This document shows, piece after piece, positions 49,105 to 56,803 of a stretch of DNA of 64,000 bases. Positions within the stretch are counted from its first letter, which is position 1, and each line of letters begins with the position of its first letter. The notes below the pieces were generated by a model, which was given only the letters and a program-made list of their open reading frames with translations, did not search any database and was not told the origin of the DNA. The stretch comes from Microcaldota archaeon (lineage in GTDB: Archaea; Micrarchaeota; Micrarchaeia; Micrarchaeales; Micrarchaeaceae), in NCBI GenBank assembly GCA_021810105.1, contig JAJZJM010000002.1, positions 62,001 through 126,000 of the forward strand, read 5' to 3'. The translations under genes and the position numbers were made by a program.

Positions 49105-50652
49105 CTAAAAAACTGGGCCGTACCTCTTATCGTTCTTTGATGCCATGCCGAAATAATGCATTACTGTAGGTTGCACATTATATACATACAGCTTTTTTCT
49201 GGCTATTTTGCTGCAATCGATTTTATTGCCGTATGAGACCACTCCGAAAATTCCGTTTCTTAGATGATCGCCTGATTTTGGCATCTCCGGCTCCATAAAC
49301 AGGTTGCCGTCCTTAAGGAATCCAAAAGACTCTAGAAGATATCCCTCTTCGGCCTGCGCCATTATGTCAGGGGCTATGAAAAGTTTTGTTCCTTCATAAT
49401 ATTCATCTCCATCCCAGACATTTATTATCAGGGGCTTGCCTTTTTCGTCCTTAATATTCATCAGGTCGCGCATTATTCTTTTTTTAAGCGCCAGCTTCTC
49501 AGCTGCTTTTACTGATCCATGGGTAAACCTGCCATCATTTATGTATATGGTAGTCACAGGGCAGTTCGCTATGTTTGCAAACGCTTTTGTTTTTGACATT
49601 TCATAGTCGAAATCGTGTATCCTGTTGTAATTTACGCCGGATGTTCCGGATAATGAATTTGCGAGTATTGCGCGCGCCATCCTTTTACCCACGCGGGGCA
49701 GCTTATCGTATATGGCTTTCCTTGAGCCGCTTCTGTGGACTGATCGGAGTATCTGCTCCCTTAGCTTATACTTGATCGCCATCCCCTGGCTTCTCTCGTT
49801 TAAACCTTCCTCTATCTCTTTTTTGAATTTTGAATATCCCTCTTTCATTAGCCAGCCGTTCATGAGAAACATTTTCTTTATTGGCTGGGCTCCGTGATCT
49901 GATATAACCATCACTGTGGCGCCCTCTTTTTTGGCGCGGCGTTCTGTCCACTTTAGAAACTTCGATATCTCTTCATAGAGCGGCACAACGCAGCTTGCCC
50001 AGTTCTTTTTATTCAATGAGAAGTGCTGCATTCTGTCAGTTTCTGTGAAACAGATAAATGACAGGTTATAATCATTTGCATCCATAAGATCCTTGCTGAC
50101 TTCTGCCCTTTTCCTTATCCCTTCTTTGTATATATTTGAGGCTTCCTCTATTGGAAGCTCACCATTTTTCATTTCCGCTTCTATCTCAGGCTCTCCTTTG
50201 AAATCATGCCTATCTGCAGCCTCTTTTATAGAATTAGAGCTGAACTTGGGCGGCAACGGGAAGCCAGTTATCATGTCTATATTCCTGCTTGTGGGAGTCC
50301 TTACAAGCATTGCTGGAGTCATCACAAGACTTCGAAACCCTTTTTGCGCAATGCTTTCCCAAAAAGGAGGCTTTATGCCTGGATCGTAATAAACTACGGA
50401 TCTTGTATAGTCCGGCTCCATTTTAAGGAACTCTGGCACGCCGTGCTGCCCTGGCCTGAAACCCGTATATATGCTCGGCCATGAAGGGCCAGTCATTGGA
50501 GGCAAAGTGGACTCCATGTCTATAAGCGCACCTTCCTTCATTATCTCTGAAAAACCTTCCAGATCTGCTTTTTTTAGATAATTGCGGATTATCCATAAAG
50601 GCGCTGCGTCTATTCCTATGATGTATAATTTTCTATCTTTTTCTGCAGGCAT
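49105..50652 (-). CDS. Alkaline phosphatase superfamily / type I phosphodiesterase-nucleotide pyrophosphatase
   Basis: IIGIDAAPLWII...LPPMTGPSWPSIYTGFRPGQHGV...VMVISDHGAQP. Confidence 0.9.
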   Translation of the reverse strand: MPAEKDRKLYIIGIDAAPLWIIRNYLKKADLEGFSEIMKEGALIDMESTLPPMTGPSWPSIYTGFRPGQHGVPEFLKMEPDYTRSVVYYDPGIKPPFWESIAQKGFRSLVMTPAMLVRTPTSRNIDMITGFPLPPKFSSNSIKEAADRHDFKGEPEIEAEMKNGELPIEEASNIYKEGIRKRAEVSKDLMDANDYNLSFICFTETDRMQHFSLNKKNWASCVVPLYEEISKFLKWTERRAKKEGATVMVISDHGAQPIKKMFLMNGWLMKEGYSKFKKEIEEGLNERSQGMAIKYKLREQILRSVHRSGSRKAIYDKLPRVGKRMARAILANSLSGTSGVNYNRIHDFDYEMSKTKAFANIANCPVTTIYINDGRFTHGSVKAAEKLALKKRIMRDLMNIKDEKGKPLIINVWDGDEYYEGTKLFIAPDIMAQAEEGYLLESFGFLKDGNLFMEPEMPKSGDHLRNGIFGVVSYGNKIDCSKIARKKLYVYNVQPTVMHYFGMASKNDKRYGPVF

Positions 50653-50739
50653 CCAATACCACTACTCATAGCCCAATATTCTTATTTAGACTTTAGACTA
50701 TAGTGTTTTCTCCTGCTTAAAAAGATTGCTATACCTTTG

Positions 50740-51435
50740 CTAACGCTTGCTTCTGGTACTTACTCCTATCATATGAAATTCGTTGTCATAACCTATGGCT
50801 GCCTTAAACGCATCAGGCTCCATAGTTACGGTTATGTCAGAATATGGATCGTTTATATAGAAAGTATCCTTGTCGTATCCCTTCACTACGACCCAATGCG
50901 GAGAAGACTCAAGCTCTGGGTTTATTGATTTTGCATCTATAACAACAATAGGTATCTTTCCGCTGTTCAGAGCTTTCTTTATAGTATTTATGCTCGCCTT
51001 ACCGTACATCTCCTTGACCTTTAGTGTGCGTGCCTTTTCCTTTACCTCATTGAATGATGCGGTTAGCGTGTCAAGGTTTATTCCCTCGTATACTGCAAGC
51101 CTTTTTTCGTAGCCTTCGTCCTTTACGTCACTTACAATTTCGGTTTTTGCTCCTCTCTGCGCCAGTGCGTATGCGAGTCCGTATCTTGAACCGTACCAGA
51201 CGCTGCCTGCGACTGCCTGCTGCCATATCTTATATTCTGTATCTTTAGACATTTGCATCTTTTTGTTGATATGCTTTAGCACCATCATTGCACATGCTGC
51301 CGAACTTGTAAACCTCTCAGTCTGAGCATAATTAGGAATGTCAAACATTTTAGATTCCCTTTGTCTTGGCCCGTGTTTTGATGCTAATCTGCTGTTTTTT
51401 GGTTTTTTGTTTGTTGTTTTTCTGTTCATTTTCAC
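50740..51435 (-). CDS. C39-like peptidase-fold protein, probable catalytic Cys lost
   Basis: FDIPNYAQTERFTSSAACAMMVLKHI and SSPHWVVVKGYDKDTFYINDPYSD. Confidence 0.7.
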   Translation of the reverse strand: MKMNRKTTNKKPKNSRLASKHGPRQRESKMFDIPNYAQTERFTSSAACAMMVLKHINKKMQMSKDTEYKIWQQAVAGSVWYGSRYGLAYALAQRGAKTEIVSDVKDEGYEKRLAVYEGINLDTLTASFNEVKEKARTLKVKEMYGKASINTIKKALNSGKIPIVVIDAKSINPELESSPHWVVVKGYDKDTFYINDPYSDITVTMEPDAFKAAIGYDNEFHMIGVSTRSKR

Positions 51436-51450
51436 ACCTTTAAAATAAGA

Positions 51451-51549
51451 TGCAGGGAGGGAGATTTGTTCGCAATTGATTGAACTCCCGCAGGCCTAAG
51501 CCAACGGATCTTGAGTCCGTCGCGTTTGACCAAGCTCCGCCATCCCTGC
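51451..51549 (-). tRNA. tRNA-Leu (CAA) with 14-nt insertion (candidate noncanonical intron) in the T-loop at 51466-51479
   Basis: Acceptor GCAGGGA/TCCCTGC, anticodon arm ACGGA-CTCAAGA-TCCGT, long variable arm GGCTTAGGCC, T-stem GGGAG/CTCCC with 21-nt loop TTCAA-tcaattgcgaacaa-AT. Confidence 0.9.
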
Positions 51550-51727
51550 ACCTTTATCTTTTGTTCATAATATAAATAATTCTTTGCATCTGCATTCTCA
51601 CATTGCAACTAATGCTATTGATTGCTGGAGATATTTAAAGGTTCCCGCTCTTTTTAAGATAGCTTTATAAAGGTATTGTTATAACAGTAATGCTTTAAGA
51701 TTTGTACGCGAGGAATAAAACCTGCTG

Positions 51728-51883
51728 TTGTCATGTGGAAGAACTCTTAAAGTAACAGAAGTAAGAGAGAGGCGCAGAAACCATTTCCGTTATGTTGAGT
51801 GCTGTGGAAATGTGCAACATAAAGGAATAGAATTTTCTGGATTGAGGCATCGACCACTTCAGAGGATAACTTCAAATGGCTAA
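51728..51883 (+). CDS. Possible short zinc-ribbon/Ogr-like protein or its remnant (TTG start; not in ORF track)
   Basis: Frame reads SCGRTLKVTEVRERRRNHFRYVECCGNVQHKGIEFSGLRHRPLQRITSNG*; TATA-like ctttataaag upstream. Confidence 0.3.
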   Translation: MSCGRTLKVTEVRERRRNHFRYVECCGNVQHKGIEFSGLRHRPLQRITSNG

Positions 51884-51887
51884 ACTG

Positions 51888-52820
51888 TTAGCATTTTCTT
51901 AAAATCCTTACCCTGTGCATCTGACACTTAGAGAAATTATTTTCTATCATATTAAACATATGCTGTCTTAACTCTATTGCATGGCCAACGCCATTGATTG
52001 ATATTACCCTTTTATATATCCTAAGTGACTTGATAAAGTTATCTGCCATGTACAGGTTCCTAAAAGATTCAACATAAGTGTTTATCTTGTTTATCTTATA
52101 TTTCTTATAGAAAGGGTATGGCGTATGTAAGTTCACCTCTTTTGCAAGTAATTTAATAATCGGCTCTTTTGCTATATATTTATTAACCAGTCCCTGCATG
52201 GAAAAGTCTATACATTTAGAGATACTTCCTAATTTATATTTTCTCTGCAATGAATCAAGCAGATTTCTATACTGATAAAGTGGACGTTGGTTATAGACGA
52301 AATCTGATATAATATTGTTTTTTGACAGTTCGTAAGCATCTGTTGCAGAGAGTTTTAGAACTCTGTTTGCGTTATAAGCCGCAGTTATGTAAAAGAAAAG
52401 AAATAGTTCAATGCCATCGTCCATTTTAAGGTAAAAGTTGACTAGGTCTCTGAGAGGTGCATCAGAAAACCCGATTTTTATGCTGTGCATCTTTGCAAGA
52501 TAAAATGGCCATTCTATATCGTCATTATATGATGCCTGATTACGGTTCATCCTTGAATCTATACTCCTTCTTGAAATGTCCATAGGCTGCTCTAATAAGA
52601 CCATTTCTGGTTTAACTCTATCAAAAAGATCCGATACAAAATCGCGGAATGCTTGGTCCCTTTTAGTATGCATTGATGGAACCATGACAAATAATCTATT
52701 CGAAAACGTATATGAGATGGTGTTATCCTGTATTCCTTTCTTTATTTCTGCGATTCTTTCATTATCCAAGCTGCAAATCTCTTCGTATAATTTTTTAATA
52801 GAAGACATTTTCTTTGCCAT
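51888..52820 (-). CDS. TraB/Tiki (EreA/ChaN-fold)-like protein, candidate peptidase
   Basis: FVMVPSMHTKRDQAFRDFVSDLFDRVKPEMVLLEQP and C-terminal ISINGVGHAIELRQHM (GxxH) resemble TraB/Tiki motifs. Confidence 0.6.
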   Translation of the reverse strand: MAKKMSSIKKLYEEICSLDNERIAEIKKGIQDNTISYTFSNRLFVMVPSMHTKRDQAFRDFVSDLFDRVKPEMVLLEQPMDISRRSIDSRMNRNQASYNDDIEWPFYLAKMHSIKIGFSDAPLRDLVNFYLKMDDGIELFLFFYITAAYNANRVLKLSATDAYELSKNNIISDFVYNQRPLYQYRNLLDSLQRKYKLGSISKCIDFSMQGLVNKYIAKEPIIKLLAKEVNLHTPYPFYKKYKINKINTYVESFRNLYMADNFIKSLRIYKRVISINGVGHAIELRQHMFNMIENNFSKCQMHRVRILRKC

Positions 52821-52824
52821 TACC

Positions 52825-53814
52825 TTACCTTAACTTTATTTTCTCAACTTCTACAGTCTCCTTTCTCAAAAGGTTTATATTGCATTGTCTTCCACTTTCA
52901 TTTTTTACGAAATTTAGATGTTTAAACCTTTCCCCTGATTTTGACCAAATTTCTTCCCATGACTCCTTGAAAAGGTTACCCATTACCAATGTGCGTATCG
53001 TAACGCACGGAGTAACCGAACCATCAACAAAGACACCTGCTCTGAATAATCCGGCTGTGCAGGTCTTAAAACCGTAACTCTCTGACAGTGGAGGTTTTCC
53101 GTTAGAGCAACTACTTTCTTCTACCACGCCCTTTACCTTTACGTCTTCTCTGTTCATATCTTTAGTTAGCTTGATTGCATTTTCACGTATATTGAGCATT
53201 TCAGGAAGTTCAAGTTTCATGTCAAACCATCTCTTGCCCAAAATAAAAGTCGGTTGAAGTGTTTCAAGATTGAACATTCTCAGTGCCTTATATTTTGAAA
53301 GTGCATACTCCTCAGTCTTCAATACGTCATTGCGATTTGCATTTGTAAGAATGAGCCCTATAGAGAAAGGTATTTTATTTTTTTCTAGAACATCTAGGCC
53401 AGCAAGCGTCCTTTCTGTGAGACCTCTTGTAGCGTCATTAACTTTCGAATCTGCACTATCTATTGAAACTTGTATAGATAGCCCTTTTGTGACCTGCTCT
53501 TTTAACTTCAGAAGTTTCTCTTCTCCCATTGATGAAAGCAACGTTCCGTTTGTGCTTATCCCTACAGTGTGATTAAAAGTTTTAAGCGCAAGTTCTATTA
53601 TTTCTAATATATCATTCCTTAAAAATGGCTCGCCACCTAACAGAATAACTTCGAATGGAGCAGCCTCCTTTTGCGTCTTATCAAAAAGGTAAGCTAGATT
53701 CTGGAATGGTGGTGTTATATTGGTAAATGGTTGGGCATAGCAATAATGACAACGAAGATTGCATATATGATTTACTTCAAATTCAATTCTAAAAGGATAG
53801 CTAGGTAAAATCAT
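52825..53814 (-). CDS. Radical SAM enzyme with SPASM/twitch-like C-terminus
   Basis: FEVNHICNLRCHYCYAQP (CxxxCxxC), ILLGGEPFLRNDI; C-terminal CTAGLFRAGVFVDGSVTPCVTIRTLVMGNLFKESWEEIWS...GRQC. Confidence 0.92.
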   Translation of the reverse strand: MILPSYPFRIEFEVNHICNLRCHYCYAQPFTNITPPFQNLAYLFDKTQKEAAPFEVILLGGEPFLRNDILEIIELALKTFNHTVGISTNGTLLSSMGEEKLLKLKEQVTKGLSIQVSIDSADSKVNDATRGLTERTLAGLDVLEKNKIPFSIGLILTNANRNDVLKTEEYALSKYKALRMFNLETLQPTFILGKRWFDMKLELPEMLNIRENAIKLTKDMNREDVKVKGVVEESSCSNGKPPLSESYGFKTCTAGLFRAGVFVDGSVTPCVTIRTLVMGNLFKESWEEIWSKSGERFKHLNFVKNESGRQCNINLLRKETVEVEKIKLR

Positions 53815-53824
53815 CTAAAACACT

Positions 53825-54307
53825 TTATGCTTTGATATTCAATTGTTCCAGTACTGCTTGCTGATTTTCTGATAGTGTTTCTGATGGTTCTTCAATCATT
53901 TCTCTTAATAGCCATATTACTGTGTTATTGACTAAGAATATTTCTCTGGTCTCTACGTTCTTTACGAAACCATAGTCTTCAGTATCTTTGCGTATTTTGA
54001 TAAGATCAGCTAGTTTCTGCTCTGCCGTTTTTCTAACTGACAAATCTTCTCTTTTTTCAGCATTTTTTTCACTATCTCGGGCAATAGTTTTTGGCTGATG
54101 AATACTCATATCCGTATATTTTACATTATCGTAAACCTTATCTGCCCAATCACCATCTTTATCATTCCAATTTGTATCTCCCCACCATATGTCATTATGC
54201 CAAGCTTGTTTTGCCCTTGTAAATTCCTGATCTGCCGATCGTGCATATAGACGTATGCTTATTTCTCCTTTTGTAGGGCATTCCTTTGTTGTTTTTTCCA
54301 TTTCCAT
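53825..54307 (-). CDS. Candidate radical-SAM peptide substrate/precursor with repeated aromatic-X-Asp/Asn motifs
   Basis: AWHNDIWWGDTNWNDKDGDWADKVYDNVKYTD; sits directly upstream of the radical SAM gene with a 10-nt gap. Confidence 0.6.
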   Translation of the reverse strand: MEMEKTTKECPTKGEISIRLYARSADQEFTRAKQAWHNDIWWGDTNWNDKDGDWADKVYDNVKYTDMSIHQPKTIARDSEKNAEKREDLSVRKTAEQKLADLIKIRKDTEDYGFVKNVETREIFLVNNTVIWLLREMIEEPSETLSENQQAVLEQLNIKA

Positions 54308-54358
54308 TGTTTCGCCGTTTATTTTTTTTATTTTACAAATGTATGTAGACTGTTAATT

Positions 54359-54378
54359 TTGCTCAATATTGCTCAATA
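54359..54378. repeat. Perfect tandem 10-bp repeat (TTGCTCAATA x2) in the promoter region of the radical SAM cassette
   Basis: ttgctcaatattgctcaata, about 52 bp upstream of the 54307 start codon, next to a TATATA sequence. Confidence 0.8.
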
Positions 54379-54684
54379 TATATGCGTGCTCGTGATATCT
54401 ATTGAGAGTGACCTTCCTGCAGTATGCTTCGTCGTGCGAGTTGTTTGCATTGTTTTGTGTCTGAGCGCTGGCTGCTTTCTTCTTGCTACCTTTGTCCTTA
54501 TGAGCAACGCCTTATAGCAGCTTGCGCAAGAAAGTCTTCTTTCTACAGGCATGCTGCCAGTAAGGAATGCCGATGAGGGCAGCACGATCTTTACTTCGCC
54601 TCTGCCGAGCTCTTTTTCGCATACAGCACATTTCGCTATTCCTCCGGCTACACTATATCGAGTACCTAGTTCTGCAACGTTCAT
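54373..54684 (-). CDS. Small zinc-ribbon-like protein
   Basis: CAVCEKELGRGE...LSCASCYKALL; basic C-terminus. Confidence 0.6.
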   Translation of the reverse strand: MNVAELGTRYSVAGGIAKCAVCEKELGRGEVKIVLPSSAFLTGSMPVERRLSCASCYKALLIRTKVARRKQPALRHKTMQTTRTTKHTAGRSLSIDITSTHIY

Positions 54685-54818
54685 ATCCCATACCCATCCT
54701 TGACAACCTCGCGGCGTCTATCCCTTCCTTTCCCCTCCCTTGAATAGATTTTCATTTTTCAGATATTTATACTTTATTGATTTTGCTGAAAAGCGGAAGT
54801 GAGCCACACGTATGCTTC

Positions 54819-55901
54819 TTAATGCGATCCGCCAACTAGCGAGACCATCTCATTTATCCCAGCATTGGTTTTGATTCCATCCGGGTCGAAATGCGTGTAT
54901 GTGGCAACATAACCCCTCGCCTTGAGTTTTTCTATGATTGATGCTGGGCTGACAGATGGTATTTTTTGAGATTTTGTTATTACTGGAATAGAATAGAAAA
55001 AGGGCGTATCATACTCTTCCCCAATCCTTTTCATCATAGCCACTTCACTCTTTTCCTGTATGTTGTTTTCAAAATATCTTATCAGGTTTGCAGCATCTTT
55101 CTTATTGCATAGACTTCCAAGCCACATTCTTCCCGACACCTTTGCCTTACTTCCGCAGTTGCCGCATTTGGTTTGGCTGTACTGAATGCCAATGTAGCTG
55201 CTTCTCCACTTACATGACTCACAGTAAACAGCATAGCCGCACTTGCCTATAGATTCTAGTGCGCTCTTGCTTCCATGCACGAGCTTTATGAATATCCTGA
55301 AGTAATGTGCCTGAAAAACCGCAATGCTAACCTCTATGCCGAAATTGAACTGTGCGGCTATGCCTATTATGTAGTTTATAAGTATCCTTATGCCTGCTTC
55401 ATGGCACAGCTCGTTGTGGAGAGGGATTGCGCCATATAGCCTTACGCATGCCTCTTTATGCGCGCCGCATAGCACTGCGGTGTCTGTTGCAGTAAGCATA
55501 AGATAGGTGCCGCCTTTAGCGATCTTCATTGCATCATATACGTAAGGGTGCAGGCCGCCAAATGGGTCTATGTCTATGAAGTCAAATTTCTCTTCTGATG
55601 AATTAGAAAACTCTTGAAAGGAGGTTTTCAGGATTTTGGGCTTAACATCGTTTAGAGAGGCATTCGCCTTTATTGCCCTTACAGCGGAGGGATTCATATC
55701 CAATATTGTTACCTCATTTGCTTTTGATTCAAGCATGTACCTTATGCCGCGTATCCCCGTTCCTCCGGTAGCATCCAGCACCTTGCTGTTTTTATTTGCT
55801 TTCGCCTGCATGAATCCTACGCTAAGGTCGCGGATGAATTTTGCCTTTGAGTTTAAAAACGCGGATTGTTGCCTTATTTTAGCCTTTCCCTCTCTGTACA
55901 G
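54819..55901 (-). CDS. trm1: tRNA (guanine26-N2)-dimethyltransferase Trm1; N-terminus extends upstream of the first ATG
   Basis: VLDATGGTGIRGIRYMLE, DIDPFGGLHPYVYDAMK, GPIPLHNELCHEAG-like region, CxxC zinc motifs; upstream in-frame YREGKAKIRQQSAFLNSKAKFIRDLSVGF matches the Trm1 N-terminal pattern. Confidence 0.9.
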   Translation of the reverse strand: MYREGKAKIRQQSAFLNSKAKFIRDLSVGFMQAKANKNSKVLDATGGTGIRGIRYMLESKANEVTILDMNPSAVRAIKANASLNDVKPKILKTSFQEFSNSSEEKFDFIDIDPFGGLHPYVYDAMKIAKGGTYLMLTATDTAVLCGAHKEACVRLYGAIPLHNELCHEAGIRILINYIIGIAAQFNFGIEVSIAVFQAHYFRIFIKLVHGSKSALESIGKCGYAVYCESCKWRSSYIGIQYSQTKCGNCGSKAKVSGRMWLGSLCNKKDAANLIRYFENNIQEKSEVAMMKRIGEEYDTPFFYSIPVITKSQKIPSVSPASIIEKLKARGYVATYTHFDPDGIKTNAGINEMVSLVGGSH

Positions 55902-56150
55902 TCAATCACCAAATATGCCTTTTATTGCGTCTAATATCCCATGAGCATAGGATATGCAGGAGAATGATGTATAGAAATCTCCTTTATCGAGATAGCTCTT
56001 TGCGTCTTTAGCATACATCATTGACATCTCCACCATCCTGGCCACCTTGTTTTCCTTATGCAGTGAGGATATTGATGCAAAATTTGTTTGGAATGCAGTT
56101 ATGTCTTTTTCTATCCTGACTTTTATAGCAGTGCTGTCATCTGTTGCCAT
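55902..56150 (-). CDS. DUF357-like small protein
   Basis: MATDDSTAIKVRIEKDITAFQ...KDAKSYLDKGDFYTSFSCISYAHGILDAIKGIFGD. Confidence 0.75.
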   Translation of the reverse strand: MATDDSTAIKVRIEKDITAFQTNFASISSLHKENKVARMVEMSMMYAKDAKSYLDKGDFYTSFSCISYAHGILDAIKGIFGD

Positions 56151-56206
56151 GTGTTCACCGCTACTATTAATACTTTTATCTTTTATAGTAATATCGGTGT
56201 TTTGGC

Positions 56207-56803
56207 ATGGCAGAAATCTTGAGCGATTATACTCAATCATTGGTAAAGGACATGGATAAAGAGGCTGGAACAAGGTTTTCATTATCTATATCTGAAGCGA
56301 TCAACAATCTCGACAAGTATGCAACTAGGCCAAATATAGGGGTCACCATATCGAATATGAAGGAATATGCAAATAAATACATAGACAATGCCCTTGGTTC
56401 CGTTTCTAAGGAAGCGAAAGATATGGAGGATGACCTTTCAAGGGCAGACTCCATAACTAGACAGCTAACCCAGAACATCTCTATGCAGGCAAAACAGCAC
56501 GAAGTGCCAATTATAAAACCGTTTAATGTGGCACGGGATATATCCAAGGAGGAAACAATAGAGATAGACTCTATCGACGACCAGACGATTAAGCTTATGG
56601 AAAGGCTTGCGCTCAGATCCGATATGATTGCTGATTTTAGTTATAAATTCAAAGAGAAGGCGGTGGGCTCTTGGCTTTTCAGCGGAGCCAAAAACTATGT
56701 GGTAAACGTGCATGTGCCACAGAACGAGGCAATGAACCTGGAGTTGGCCAGGGAAGAGCTGAACGGAGTTTTTGATGCGGCTTCGCATTATGTGAGTGGT
56801 TAG
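56207..56803 (+). CDS. Hypothetical protein
   Basis: 198-aa ORF overlapping the start of the downstream kinase gene. Confidence 0.7.
   Translation: MAEILSDYTQSLVKDMDKEAGTRFSLSISEAINNLDKYATRPNIGVTISNMKEYANKYIDNALGSVSKEAKDMEDDLSRADSITRQLTQNISMQAKQHEVPIIKPFNVARDISKEETIEIDSIDDQTIKLMERLALRSDMIADFSYKFKEKAVGSWLFSGAKNYVVNVHVPQNEAMNLELAREELNGVFDAASHYVSG

Noticed and set aside
54819-55944. Possible frameshifted or split trm1
   Set aside because: The reading frame is continuous through the catalytic and zinc domains; only the start codon is ambiguous, reported separately.
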